From Lentzea cavernae (lineage in GTDB: Bacteria; Actinomycetota; Actinomycetes; Mycobacteriales; Pseudonocardiaceae): 64,000 nucleotides of DNA. The position numbers and the translations under genes are program-made. The notes beneath the pieces were generated by a model that saw only the letters and a list, made by a program, of their open reading frames with translations, searched no databases and was not told the DNA's origin. Shown here piece by piece: positions 18,588 through 27,725 of this stretch (positions are counted from its first letter, which is position 1; every line of letters starts with the position of its first letter). Where the stretch lies: positions 60,925 to 124,924 of the forward strand of contig NZ_BNAR01000021.1 of assembly GCF_014653695.1 (NCBI RefSeq), written 5' to 3'.

Positions 18588-18626
18588 GAGACCCCGCCCT
18601 TCATCGGCGAATGCCCTTGATCTCCA

Positions 18627-18649
18627 ACGGTACGCCTGGGGTCCGACAA
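18627..18649 (-). promoter_or_regulatory. RecA-NDp (PafBC)-like promoter for the slipin-metacaspase-hydrolase run
   Basis: Read on the minus strand: TTGTCGGAC, 8 bases, TACCGT. The published LexA-independent damage promoter is TTGTCRGTG-N8-TANNNT; the -35 part matches at 7 of 9 positions, and spacing and -10 fit fully. It sits between the stop of the GH2 gene and the slipin start. The predicted start point near 18620 gives a leader of about 32 bases. Confidence 0.5.
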
Positions 18650-18652
18650 TTC

Positions 18653-21600
18653 TCAGCAGCGCAGGACGGGGGCGGCCCAGTCGGCGTGGTCGTGGGCGTT
18701 GCCGTCACCTCCGTCCGTCACCCGGAACGTCAGCACCGTTGCTCCACTCGTGTCCACGGTGACGGGAACGGCTGCGCTCTGTCCTGTCAGCACAGGGCTC
18801 TGGTAGACCGACCGGTTGTCCTTCAGGACTTCGAACCGGACGCTGCCGCCGCCGTTCGTCTCGTCGTCGACACCGATCGTGGCGGTCAGGGTGCCGCACT
18901 TGCCGCCGGTGTAGACCTGGAACTCGGAGTCGGCGTGCGCGCCGACGCCCTTGTCGAACTTCGCGCCCCGGATGCTCATCGGGTTGCCGTCACCGCCCGC
19001 GTTCTCGCCGTTGCTGCGGTCGCGCTCGATCGGGCCCCAGCCGTTGCGCTCGCCGAGGAACTCCAGAGAGGACACCTCCGTCTCGCCCCGGGGCGGGCGC
19101 GGGGTGGCGGTGAAGTCGTGCGTCAGGGTGGTGGTCGCCTTGCCCGTGGTGATCTCTGCGAAGACCGGGCGGGTGCCGGTGTCCCCGCCCTCGCGCTTGA
19201 TCGTCACCTTCGCCGCGCCGCCGGAGAGGTCGACGGTCTCCGGCGAGACGGACCAGCCGTCCGGTGCGGTCAGGCGGGCCGTGGTCCTGCCGGGGCAGGG
19301 CTTCGTCACGACCAGGTCGGCCTCGACCTGCTCACCCGGTTCGAGGACGGTGTCGGTGGCCCGCAGTTCCGCCGTGGGCGCGCAGTCGATCTGACGGCCG
19401 AGCTTGCCCGTTGCCGCCTCCACGGGCGTGAGCGGGCGCAGCAGCACGGAGTACGCGTACTCGTTGCCCGCTTCCACCTGATACTGCGGCAACGGCTCGT
19501 GGAACGTCTCGCTGACGCCTGTAACGCGGTGTGCGGCGTGCAGCGTCGTCCAGCCGTCGTTCTTCTTGAGCGCGAACGGGTGCGCGGCGCGGTCGAGGTC
19601 GTCGTAGCGCGACACCCGGACGTCCAGGTCACCCGCGACGAGCAGGCCCGCGCGGCCGTCGGACAGCGTCGCCCAGCGCGTGTCGGCGTGGTTGCCGTAG
19701 TCCTGCGGCTTGTAGTAGTCGTTGAACTCCTTGTCCACAGTGGACTGGTAGACGCCGATGGGATTGCCGGACTTGCGGTCGTCGTAGTTCTCACCGGGAC
19801 CGCGGCCGTACCAGGTGAACTTCTTGTACCTGTCGGGGACCTTGATCGTGAAGCCGATGCCGGGCAGGTAGCTCAGGTCGCGCATGCGGTCCTGGGCCGC
19901 GACCCGGTGGCCGACGTTGACCTCGCCGTCCCCGGTGATCCGGTAGGTGAAGGTCTGCGCGAACGACGCGTCCTGCACGGCCTGCGCGGTGGACTTCACC
20001 GTGATCGTCGTGTCGGCGGCGTTCTGCGCGACCGTGACGTTAGACGGAGTGGTCCTGAGCCGGTCGAGGCCGTTGCGGTACCAGGAACCGTCCTCGCTCA
20101 TGAACTCGTTGGACAGCGGCGCGCGCCACGCGTCCAGCTCCGGGCCGGTCTTGAGCAGCTCGGTGCCGCGCACGCGCATCGACGTGAGCGTGCCGGACCT
20201 CTTGCTGACGACGTACCGGAAGTCCTTGCCGGACACCACGACCTCGTCGTCGTTCTGGGTGGTCGTGAGCTTGCCCGCAGGCGCCCTGGTGTGCAGCCCG
20301 GCGATCTGCGTGCCGCCCAGCGGGAACTGGGCGATGCCGACGTCGTAGCCCTGCCGGTCGACCGCCCGGACGGTCAGGTGGCGGTCGGTCTCGGCGGTGA
20401 AGTCGGGCAGCGTGACCGTGCCCGGCCGCAGCCTGCCGCGGTGCTGGGCCACCGTGCGGCCGTTGTCCCGCACCTCCCAGCGCAACTCGAGGTCGTCGGT
20501 GCCGGTGAACTGGCGTTCGCTGACGGTCGTGAGCTCGTTGCCGGCGAAGGAGAACCGGATGGGGGAGTGCACCGCCATCAGCTCGGTGGTCTCCGGCTGC
20601 GGCCTGCGGTCGGCCCACACCACGCCGTCGACACCGCCGGTGCCCGCGCCGTAGGACTCCTTGCGGCCCTTGTCCTCCAGCTTCTCGAAATCGAGCGCCA
20701 GGACGGCCGTCCTCTTCGGGTCCTGCGCGAGTTCGGCGTCGGTCAGGGCGCGGTGGTAGATCCGGACCTGGTCGACGCTCCCGTGCGCCATGCGCGTGCC
20801 GACGTTCTCCTGCATGGTCTCCGCGTTGCGGCCGATGTTGACCGGCCAGTGCGACCAGTCGATCGTGCCGCTGTAGTCCTCCGTCGCGGCCTCGCGGCCG
20901 TCGATCAGCAGCCGGAGCTTCGAGCCGTCGAACGTGCCGGTCACGCGGTGCCAGTTGCCGTAGAAGTCCGCCGGGACCGTCGCACGGACCGTGCGCCAGG
21001 TACCGCTGTGAACGAAGAACTCCAGTGTCGTGGCGTTGGACATCTTCAACGCGTACTGGTGGTCGCCCTTGGAGATGACCGTAAAGTCACCGGTCCACGT
21101 GTCCGGTTTCACCCACGCGTCGAGCGTGAGGGCGTTGGTGACCTCGTCGAGCTTGCGGTCGCGGTAGACCTCCACGAAGTCGTCGAGTCCGCTGAGCTGC
21201 AACGCCTTGCCGTGCTTTCCGTCCACATGGGATGGTTTGCCGGACAGGTAGGAGAGGATGCCGCTGGCGTCGTCCGGGGTCGTGTAGAGCGGTAGCGCGA
21301 TGTTCTGCTCGGCCCAGTCCCAGATGAAGCCGCCCTGCACCTGCGGGTAGGCGCGCACGACGTCCCAGAACTCCTTGAAGTTGCCGAGGCTGTTGCCCAT
21401 CGCGTGCGCGTACTCGCCCATGATGATCGGCTTGGTCGTGGTCCTCGCCTTGGCCTCGAGGCTCGCGGGCGACGGGTAGCGCGGCCCGGCCACGTCCGCG
21501 AACGGCGCGTCGCCGTCCGGCACGTTGGGCTGGTGGTAGAGCGGGCGGGTGTCGTTGGCCTTCGCGTACTCGGCCATCGTGTGATGCGCTTTGCCGAGGC

Positions 21601-22912
21601 CCGCCTCGTTGCCCGTGTCCCACATGACCACGCTCGGGTGGTTCTTGTCGCGCTGCATCATCGCGACAAACCTGTCCTGGAACGCGTCCTGCCACTCAGG
21701 GCGTTCGGCGAGGCAGTTGTTCGGGCAGCCGTCGTGGTGGTGGGTCTCGGTGTCCACCTCGTCGGCGATCATCAGGCCGTTGCGGTCAGCGAGCTCGTAG
21801 AAGTACGGGTCGCTCGGGTAGTGCGAGGTGCGCACAGCGTTGATGTTGAACCGCTTCATCAGCTGGACGTCTTTTTCCTGGTCGGCGCGGGTGACGTACC
21901 TGCTGCCGTGCGTGGACGTCTCGGCCCGGTTCGTGCCGCGGAACAGGACGCGCTTGCCGTTGATCTTGAACTGCCGGTCGGCGATCTCGATCTCGCGGAA
22001 CCCGACGGGCTGCCTGCCGGTCTGGATCACCCGGCCGTCCTTCAGCAGTTCGATCTTGAGCTCGTACACGTTCGGGGTCTCGTCGGTCCACTTCAGCGGG
22101 TTCGCGACCTCGCCGTCCCTGATCGGGACCTCACGGCCGTCCGGGTCGAGGAGTCTGGTGCGGACGGTGTGCCCCTCGACCGGTCCGCCGATCTCGACGT
22201 CCGCGGTGATCGTCGCGTCGCGGTACTCGGCGTCGAGGTCGGTCTTGATCGTGACGTCTCGCAGGTACGTCTTCGGCGTCGAGTAGAGCCACACCTCGCG
22301 GAAGATGCCGGAGAACCGCCACTGGTCGAAGTCCTCGAGGTGGGAGCCGGAGCCCCAGCGGTGCACCTGGAGTTTGAGGGTGTTGCGGCCGGGCTTGAGC
22401 TTGCTGGTGACGTCCCACTCGGCCGGCGTGTAGCCGCCCTGGTCGTAGCCGACGTACGCGCCGTTGACCCACACGAAGTAACCGCTGGTCACGCCCTCGA
22501 AGCGGACCAGCGTGCGGTCCCAGTTCGCGGGAAGGTCGAACGTCTTCTCGTAGACGCCCGTGGGGTTGACGTCGTGCGGGACGTGGGGCGGGTCGTCCGG
22601 GTACATCTCCGTGGGGATGTTGCGGAACATCGGGTGGTCGAGGAAGTCGGTCTGCCACGTGTGGGGGACCTTGACCGTGCGCCAGCCGTCCGTCGTCTCC
22701 CTGACGTCCTGCGGCTTGTCGAACATCCTCAGGCGCCACTCGCCGTTGAGGCTGAGCCTGCGTTCGGGCCCGAGATCCGGGTGCGGAGGCTCCTGGTGCT
22801 CGCCTGTCATTCTGGGGTTCTCCAGATATGCCAAGGCGTCCAGGGGCTCGGCCTGTGCTGTGGCCGGGGACAGTGAGAGCGCTACCACCGTGGCTACGAC
22901 GACACGAAGCAT
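18653..22912 (-). CDS. Secreted GH2 beta-galactosidase-like enzyme with LamG insert and NPCBM-like C-terminus
   Basis: The 1419-aa protein begins with a signal peptide (MLRVVVATVVALSLSPATAQA). The GH2 layout follows: sugar-binding jelly roll (LNGEWRLRMF), Ig-like domain, and TIM barrel with acid/base Glu in DTGNEAGLG (near 435) and nucleophile Glu in IMGEYAHAMGNS (near 498). A concanavalin/LamG-like domain (about 545-720, LDAWVKPDTW, LLIDG) is inserted inside the LacZ architecture, before the beta-galactosidase small domain. The C-terminal 145 residues look like an NPCBM galactose-binding domain (KFDKGVGAHADSE). ATG 22912 has GAAGG upstream and starts exactly at the signal peptide; a longer ORF to 23020 is not supported. 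The 135 bp to divergent mshC hold the promoters. Confidence 0.9.
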   Translation of the reverse strand: MLRVVVATVVALSLSPATAQAEPLDALAYLENPRMTGEHQEPPHPDLGPERRLSLNGEWRLRMFDKPQDVRETTDGWRTVKVPHTWQTDFLDHPMFRNIPTEMYPDDPPHVPHDVNPTGVYEKTFDLPANWDRTLVRFEGVTSGYFVWVNGAYVGYDQGGYTPAEWDVTSKLKPGRNTLKLQVHRWGSGSHLEDFDQWRFSGIFREVWLYSTPKTYLRDVTIKTDLDAEYRDATITADVEIGGPVEGHTVRTRLLDPDGREVPIRDGEVANPLKWTDETPNVYELKIELLKDGRVIQTGRQPVGFREIEIADRQFKINGKRVLFRGTNRAETSTHGSRYVTRADQEKDVQLMKRFNINAVRTSHYPSDPYFYELADRNGLMIADEVDTETHHHDGCPNNCLAERPEWQDAFQDRFVAMMQRDKNHPSVVMWDTGNEAGLGKAHHTMAEYAKANDTRPLYHQPNVPDGDAPFADVAGPRYPSPASLEAKARTTTKPIIMGEYAHAMGNSLGNFKEFWDVVRAYPQVQGGFIWDWAEQNIALPLYTTPDDASGILSYLSGKPSHVDGKHGKALQLSGLDDFVEVYRDRKLDEVTNALTLDAWVKPDTWTGDFTVISKGDHQYALKMSNATTLEFFVHSGTWRTVRATVPADFYGNWHRVTGTFDGSKLRLLIDGREAATEDYSGTIDWSHWPVNIGRNAETMQENVGTRMAHGSVDQVRIYHRALTDAELAQDPKRTAVLALDFEKLEDKGRKESYGAGTGGVDGVVWADRRPQPETTELMAVHSPIRFSFAGNELTTVSERQFTGTDDLELRWEVRDNGRTVAQHRGRLRPGTVTLPDFTAETDRHLTVRAVDRQGYDVGIAQFPLGGTQIAGLHTRAPAGKLTTTQNDDEVVVSGKDFRYVVSKRSGTLTSMRVRGTELLKTGPELDAWRAPLSNEFMSEDGSWYRNGLDRLRTTPSNVTVAQNAADTTITVKSTAQAVQDASFAQTFTYRITGDGEVNVGHRVAAQDRMRDLSYLPGIGFTIKVPDRYKKFTWYGRGPGENYDDRKSGNPIGVYQSTVDKEFNDYYKPQDYGNHADTRWATLSDGRAGLLVAGDLDVRVSRYDDLDRAAHPFALKKNDGWTTLHAAHRVTGVSETFHEPLPQYQVEAGNEYAYSVLLRPLTPVEAATGKLGRQIDCAPTAELRATDTVLEPGEQVEADLVVTKPCPGRTTARLTAPDGWSVSPETVDLSGGAAKVTIKREGGDTGTRPVFAEITTGKATTTLTHDFTATPRPPRGETEVSSLEFLGERNGWGPIERDRSNGENAGGDGNPMSIRGAKFDKGVGAHADSEFQVYTGGKCGTLTATIGVDDETNGGGSVRFEVLKDNRSVYQSPVLTGQSAAVPVTVDTSGATVLTFRVTDGGDGNAHDHADWAAPVLRC

Positions 22913-23047
22913 GCCTTCGGAAGCTAGGGGCGCGCTGCCCGGGCCGTCAACGAATGTCCTGCCTTTCTGTCCGAACGGATCCGGGCGTGGGCGTCCCAAC
23001 ACCCGGAAATCACGCTCCACCCGGCGGCACGCGTTAGTGTCGGATGC

Positions 23048-24286
23048 ATGCAGACCTGGTCATCGATTCCTGTGCCGCGGGTTCCGGGGGACCCCCGCCC
23101 GCTGCGGCTGTTCGACACGGCTACGGGCGAAGTGCGTCCTACGGCTCCAGGAGACACCGCCAGGTTGTACGTCTGCGGGATCACGCCGTACGACGCGACG
23201 CACCTAGGCCACGCCGCCACCTACCTCGCGTTCGACCTCGTGCACCGCGTGTGGCTCGACAACGGCCACAACGTGCACTACGTCCAGAACGTCACCGACG
23301 TCGACGACCCCCTGCTGGAGCGCGCTCTGCGCGACAAGGACGACTGGGTCGTGCTCGCCATGCGCGAGACCGCCCTGTTCCGCGAGGACATGGAGGCCCT
23401 GCGCGTCCTGCCTCCGCAGGACTACGTCGGCATCGTCGAGGCGATCCCCGAGATCGTCGAGGTCGTCGCGAAGCTCGTGGCCGACGGCCACGCCTACCGC
23501 GTGGACGACGCCGAACACCCCGACATCTACTTCGAGCACAACGCCACCGGACGGTTCGGCTACGAGTCGAACTACTCGGAGGAGACGATGCTGAAGCTCT
23601 TCGCCGAACGGGGCGGCGACCCCGACCGCCCCGGCAAGAAGCACCCCCTCGACGCCCTGCTGTGGCGCATGAAGCGCGACGGCGAGCCCTCCTGGCCGTC
23701 CGAACTGGGCGAGGGCCGCCCCGGCTGGCACATCGAGTGCAGCGCCATCGCCCACAACCGCCTCGGCACCGGCTTCGACGTGCAGGGCGGCGGCTCCGAC
23801 CTGATCTACCCGCACCACGAGTACTCGGCCGCGCACGCCGAGGCCCAGACCGGCCAGCACCCGTTCGCCCGCCACTACGTGCACGCGGGCATGATCGGCC
23901 TCGACGGCGAGAAGATGTCGAAGTCGCGCGGCAACCTGGTCTTCGTCTCGAAGCTGCGCGCGGAGAAGGTGGATCCGAACGCCGTCCGGCTCGCGTTGCT
24001 GGCCGGCCACTACCGCGAGGACCGGCCGTGGAGCCAGGCGCTGCTCGACGAGGCGCTGGCTCGCGTGGACAAGTGGCGGCGGGCTGTCGCGCTCGACAGC
24101 GCACCGTCCGGTGTGGACACCGTGACGCGGTTGCGGGACCACCTCGGGAACGACCTCGACACGCCGAAGGCGTTGGCCGCTGTTGATGCTTGGGCCGATG
24201 AGGCTTTGGCGCACGGTGGGTCGGATCGGCACGGGCCGTCGCAGATCCGCACCGCGGTGGACGCGTTGCTGGGCGTGGAGCTCTAA
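23048..24286 (+). CDS. mshC: Cysteine:GlcN-Ins ligase of mycothiol biosynthesis
   Basis: MshC joins L-cysteine to glucosaminyl-inositol using ATP, the third step toward mycothiol, the major thiol of actinobacteria. The 412-aa length fits the family and is shorter than cysteinyl-tRNA synthetase, from which it derives. Class I signatures are present: HLGHA (HIGH box) and KMSKS. Zinc-binding candidates include the Cys of YVCGITPYD, the Cys of HIECSAIAH and the HHEYS His residues. ATG 23048 follows a TAGTGT box (23035-23040) by seven bases, so the transcript is probably leaderless. Within the conserved actinobacterial order it lies on the same side of metH as in mycobacteria. Confidence 0.95.
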   Translation: MQTWSSIPVPRVPGDPRPLRLFDTATGEVRPTAPGDTARLYVCGITPYDATHLGHAATYLAFDLVHRVWLDNGHNVHYVQNVTDVDDPLLERALRDKDDWVVLAMRETALFREDMEALRVLPPQDYVGIVEAIPEIVEVVAKLVADGHAYRVDDAEHPDIYFEHNATGRFGYESNYSEETMLKLFAERGGDPDRPGKKHPLDALLWRMKRDGEPSWPSELGEGRPGWHIECSAIAHNRLGTGFDVQGGGSDLIYPHHEYSAAHAEAQTGQHPFARHYVHAGMIGLDGEKMSKSRGNLVFVSKLRAEKVDPNAVRLALLAGHYREDRPWSQALLDEALARVDKWRRAVALDSAPSGVDTVTRLRDHLGNDLDTPKALAAVDAWADEALAHGGSDRHGPSQIRTAVDALLGVEL

Positions 24287-24344
24287 CACTGGTCCGGTGG
24301 CGCTGCTCGCCGCAGCGCCACCACCGGTCCGGCACTTGAACGTG

Positions 24345-24380
24345 GAACCGCCCCCGAGGCGGAAGCACCGGGGGCGGTTC
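24345..24380. terminator. Bidirectional hairpin terminator between mshC and the S8 protease gene
   Basis: A perfect 12-bp stem (GAACCGCCCCCG pairing with CGGGGGCGGTTC) encloses a 12-base loop. It lies between the convergent 3' ends of mshC and the S8 peptidase gene, so it can serve both. There is no long T-run, as is common in GC-rich actinobacteria. Confidence 0.75.
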
Positions 24381-24397
24381 GTTCAGCGCAAAGCCGA

Positions 24398-26197
24398 TCA
24401 GACGTCGAGCGTCCAGCTGTTCAACGTGCCGGTGTCCAGGAACGCCGCGTCACGCACGCGCAGCGTCCAGGTGCCGTTGGCCGCCTCACCCGAGAGGTTC
24501 TTGGTGAAGGTCTCGTTGATGTTGTCGGCCGAGCCGCCGGTGCGGTTGTGCAGGTTCACGACCGTGCCGTCGGGCGCGACCAGGTCGACCACGAGGTCAC
24601 CCTTGTAGGAGTGCGTGATCGAGACAGCGATCGTGGCGGAGGCCGACGCGTTGCCCGCGCAGCCGGAGACGACGATCGTGCTGGTCACGGTGGAGAGGTC
24701 ACCGATGGCGACCGGGGTTGAGTTGGTCTTGGCGTCACAGCTGCCGCCGACCGCGTTGACGACCCAGGAGAACGTGGCCGAGCCGGACTTGCCGGCGGCG
24801 TCGGTCACGGTCGCGGTCACCGTGGAGGTGCCCGCCGCGGTCGGGGTGCCGGAGATGGCGCCGGCGGAGTTCGCCGACAGGCCGGCCGGGAGGCCGGACA
24901 CGGACCACGAGTACGGCGCGGTGCCGCCGGAGGCCGCGAGCTGCAACGAGGCCGCGGTGCCGACCGTGGAGGTCTGCGTGCCGGGGTTCGTCACCGAGGG
25001 GTTGCCCGGCTGCGGGTCGCCGCCGAAGAGCGTGTAGAGCAGCTTGTTCGGCGTGTTGGCGCCGACGTTCGTGATCTTGTTGGGCGTGGAGGCGGCGTTG
25101 ATGCCGTTCCACACGGCGGCGGGGGAGTCGGTGGGGTGCGTGGCGAGCCAGAGGGCTGCCGCGCCCGCGACGTGCGGGGTGGCCATCGACGTGCCGGAGA
25201 TGTTGTTGGTCGCCGTGTCGTTGGTGTTCCACGCCGACACGATGTTGGAGCCCGGAGCGTAGATGTCCGTGCAGGAACCGTAGTTCGAGAACGACGAACG
25301 CGCGTCGGTGTTCGTCGAGGAGTTGACCGTGATGGCCTCGGTGACGCGTGCGGGCGAGGTGCTGCAGGCGTCGGTGTTCGAGTTGCCGGAGGCGATCGCG
25401 TAGGTCACGCCGGACGCGATGGAACGGCGCACGGCCGCGTCGAGGGTGGCGTCCGCGCCGCCGCCGAGCGACATGTTGGCGACAGCGGGCTTGACCGCGT
25501 TCGCCGTGACCCAGTCGATGCCGCCGACGACGCCGGCGGTCGTGCCGGAGCCGGCACAGGTCAGCACCTTGACGGCGACGATCTTGGCGGCCTTCGCGAG
25601 GCCGTACTGCGAGCCCGCGATGGTGCCGGCGACGTGCGTGCCGTGACCGTTGCAGTCGCTGTTGTTGCCGTCACCGGAGGTGTTGGTGCCCCACGTCGCG
25701 CGGCCGCCGAACGTGGAGTGCGTGGTGCGCACACCGGTGTCGATGACGTACGCCGTCACGTTCGACGCCGTGGTGTCGTACTGGTAGCTGTTGCTCAGCG
25801 GCAGGTCGCGCTGGTCGACGCGGTCCTGGCCCCAGGACGGCGGGTTCTGCTGGACGTCGAGCGCGTGCACCTCGGCGTCCTGCTGGACGAACGCGACCTT
25901 CGGGTCCGCGGCGAGCCTGGCGGCCTGCTGGGCCGTCATCTTCACCGAGAAGCCGTTGAGCGCGTGCTGCCAGACCTGACCGACCTGGCCGCCGTACTTG
26001 CTCGCCAAGCCCGGCGCGGCGGCCCTCGACGCCGTGTCGGCCTTCAGCGAGACGATGTAGCTGTCCTTCACGACGTCGGCGCGGTCCGCGCCGAGAATCG
26101 TCCCCACGTTTTCTTGAGCTGAAGCAGCAGGAACGACAGCGGCGGCCAGACACAGGGTGGCGGCGGCTGCGAGTCCCGTACCCAAGACTCTTCGCAT
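24398..26197 (-). CDS. Secreted subtilisin-like (S8) serine protease with Ig-like and P domains
   Basis: The 599-aa preproprotein has a signal peptide (RVLGTGLAAAATLCLAAAVVPAASA), an I9 inhibitor propeptide (about 35-115, YIVSLKADTA, FVQQDAEVHA) and a proteinase K/aqualysin-type S8 domain. The catalytic Asp is in YVIDTGV (near 153), His in NGHGTHVAG (near 186) and Ser in GTSMATPH (near 336). A putative Ig (He_PIG) domain follows at about 400-475 (YSWSVSGLPAGLS), then a proprotein-convertase P domain at about 490-599. It is exported for extracellular protein degradation. It is divergent from a streptogrisin-type protease across 413 bp carrying candidate operators. Confidence 0.93.
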   Translation of the reverse strand: MRRVLGTGLAAAATLCLAAAVVPAASAQENVGTILGADRADVVKDSYIVSLKADTASRAAAPGLASKYGGQVGQVWQHALNGFSVKMTAQQAARLAADPKVAFVQQDAEVHALDVQQNPPSWGQDRVDQRDLPLSNSYQYDTTASNVTAYVIDTGVRTTHSTFGGRATWGTNTSGDGNNSDCNGHGTHVAGTIAGSQYGLAKAAKIVAVKVLTCAGSGTTAGVVGGIDWVTANAVKPAVANMSLGGGADATLDAAVRRSIASGVTYAIASGNSNTDACSTSPARVTEAITVNSSTNTDARSSFSNYGSCTDIYAPGSNIVSAWNTNDTATNNISGTSMATPHVAGAAALWLATHPTDSPAAVWNGINAASTPNKITNVGANTPNKLLYTLFGGDPQPGNPSVTNPGTQTSTVGTAASLQLAASGGTAPYSWSVSGLPAGLSANSAGAISGTPTAAGTSTVTATVTDAAGKSGSATFSWVVNAVGGSCDAKTNSTPVAIGDLSTVTSTIVVSGCAGNASASATIAVSITHSYKGDLVVDLVAPDGTVVNLHNRTGGSADNINETFTKNLSGEAANGTWTLRVRDAAFLDTGTLNSWTLDV

Positions 26198-26287
26198 GGC
26201 AGGGTTCTCCCTCGTGCAGGGAACAGGGTGATCTGCACGCTAGCCCTGAACCGCAGGTCAGAGGGATACGCCGTCGAGTGCGAACTG

Positions 26288-26313
26288 TTGACAGATTTGA
26301 CATTTCGTGTCAA
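26288..26313. promoter_or_regulatory. TTGACA half-site plus palindrome TTGACA-N5-TGTCAA
   Basis: TTGACA at 26288-26293 is followed by a perfect inverted repeat TTGACA TTTCG TGTCAA at 26297-26313, so three copies of the hexamer occur within 26 bases. It lies about 90 bases upstream of the S8 protease start. It may be an operator; TTGACA is also the -35 hexamer, so part could be promoter. Confidence 0.4.
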
Positions 26314-26513
26314 GGAGAATGGTCGCTCTGCGTCACGGGAATAGCCCGGTAGAACGCATTTGTTTTCCCTATATCAACTCGGACGCCGCGAGGTCCACCC
26401 CTCGATCGACCCTACCGTCCGGTAAGCACGCCGAAGTAGCGTCGCCCAGACGGAGGAACGAACTGATCGGGCAGTTCGACCGCCTGGGGACGCCTGTCAT
26501 CCGGTGTCGTGCG

Positions 26514-26533
26514 AGCTGTGTTGCAGCACAGCT
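26514..26533. promoter_or_regulatory. Palindrome AGCTGTG-N6-CACAGCT
   Basis: A perfect 7-bp inverted repeat with a 6-base spacer (TTGCAG) lies 77 bases upstream of the streptogrisin-type start codon. It could be an operator or a leader hairpin. There is no T-tract and no gene end nearby, so a terminator is unlikely. Confidence 0.35.
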
Positions 26534-26610
26534 GATCTCCTCATCGCGGTTGCCCGGTCCGGCGTTACACCGGCCCTGCAGAAAAAACCGAAGATCAAGG
26601 AGAAGTGCCT

Positions 26611-27711
26611 ATGAAGCGCATGGCTGTCGCGGCTGTGGCCGTACTGACGGGCGCACTCGCGGCCACGGCATCCCCTGTCGCCGTCGCCGCACCGCAACCG
26701 TCAGCGGACCTGCTCGCCGCGATGCAGCGCGACCTCGGACTGGACGCCCGGCAGGCGGCGGAGAGGCTGCGCCAGGAGAGCGCGGCCGCGGTCCTGCAGC
26801 GTGTCGCGGAGGGGTTCGCCGGCGAGAGCTACGGGGGCGCGTGGTTCGACGCGTTCACCGGCAAGCTCGTCGTGGGCGTGACCGACGCGGCCAAGACCAA
26901 CGGGCTGCGCGGGCTCGGCGCGGAGCCCCGCACGGTCGTGCACAAGGCGAGTGACCTGGACGCGGCCAAGGCGAAGCTGGACGCGTCACCGGCCCCGGCC
27001 GAGGTCACCGGCTGGTACGTCGACACGAAGGCGAACGCGGTCACCATCACCGTGAAGCGCGGCCAGACCCAGGCGGCGCAGTCGCTGGTGGAGAAGGCGG
27101 GCGCGGTCGCGAAGGTCGTCGAGACCGACGAGGCGCCGAGGTTGTTCAAGGACACCCGCGGCGGCGACGCCTACTACATCAACAACGCCGGACGATGCTC
27201 CGTCGGCTTCGCGGTGCAGGGCGGATTCGTCTCCGCCGGCCACTGCGGGTCGCCGGGCGACGCGGTGACCGGCGTCGACAAGACCGCGATGGGCGAGTTC
27301 GAGAAGTCGTCCTTCCCGGGCAACGACTACTCGTTCGTGCGCACCAACTCGTCGTGGACCTCCACGCCGAAGGTGAACCACTACGGCGGCGCTGACGTCG
27401 TGGTCTCGGGCAACACCGAGTCCGCTGTCGGCGCCTCGATCTGCCGTTCCGGCTCCACCACGGGCTGGCACTGCGGCGAGGTCCAGGCCAAGAGCCAGAC
27501 CGTGAACTACCAGGAGGGCTCCGTCAGCGGCCTCACGCGCACGAACGTGTGCGCGGAGCCCGGTGACTCGGGTGGCTCGTGGGTCAGCGGCACGCAGGCG
27601 CAGGGCGTCACCTCGGGTGGCTCCGGCGACTGCACCAGCGGCGGCACGACCTACTACCAGCCGGTCAACGAGATCCTCGACGCTTACGGGCTGACGCTCA
27701 CCACGGGCTGA
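26611..27711 (+). CDS. Secreted S1 serine protease (streptogrisin / alpha-lytic type)
   Basis: The 366-aa preproprotein has a signal peptide (MKRMAVAAVAVLTGALAATA), a pro-region typical of alpha-lytic proteases (FDAFTGKLVVGVTD, then a second pro-domain to about 185) and a chymotrypsin-like mature domain starting near DAYYINN. The catalytic triad is His in FVSAGHCG (about 211), Asp in GNDYSFVR (about 239) and Ser in EPGDSGGSW (about 319). Cys pairs flank the His and Ser as in streptogrisins. ATG 26611 is preferred to GTG 26605 because AAGGAG lies 8 bases upstream of it and the signal peptide begins there. It is an extracellular protease requiring its pro-region for folding. Confidence 0.93.
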   Translation: MKRMAVAAVAVLTGALAATASPVAVAAPQPSADLLAAMQRDLGLDARQAAERLRQESAAAVLQRVAEGFAGESYGGAWFDAFTGKLVVGVTDAAKTNGLRGLGAEPRTVVHKASDLDAAKAKLDASPAPAEVTGWYVDTKANAVTITVKRGQTQAAQSLVEKAGAVAKVVETDEAPRLFKDTRGGDAYYINNAGRCSVGFAVQGGFVSAGHCGSPGDAVTGVDKTAMGEFEKSSFPGNDYSFVRTNSSWTSTPKVNHYGGADVVVSGNTESAVGASICRSGSTTGWHCGEVQAKSQTVNYQEGSVSGLTRTNVCAEPGDSGGSWVSGTQAQGVTSGGSGDCTSGGTTYYQPVNEILDAYGLTLTTG

Positions 27712-27725
27712 CGCGATAGATGACG

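Larger units (their letters stand above)
26198..26610. other. Divergent control region between two secreted protease genes
   Basis: This 413-bp gap holds no convincing gene; the ORFs seen lack coding-type third positions. It is lower in GC than its surroundings around 26340-26400 and contains two perfect palindromes, listed separately. AAGGAG at 26597-26602 serves the downstream protease. No clear -35/-10 pair could be fixed for either direction. Confidence 0.6.
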
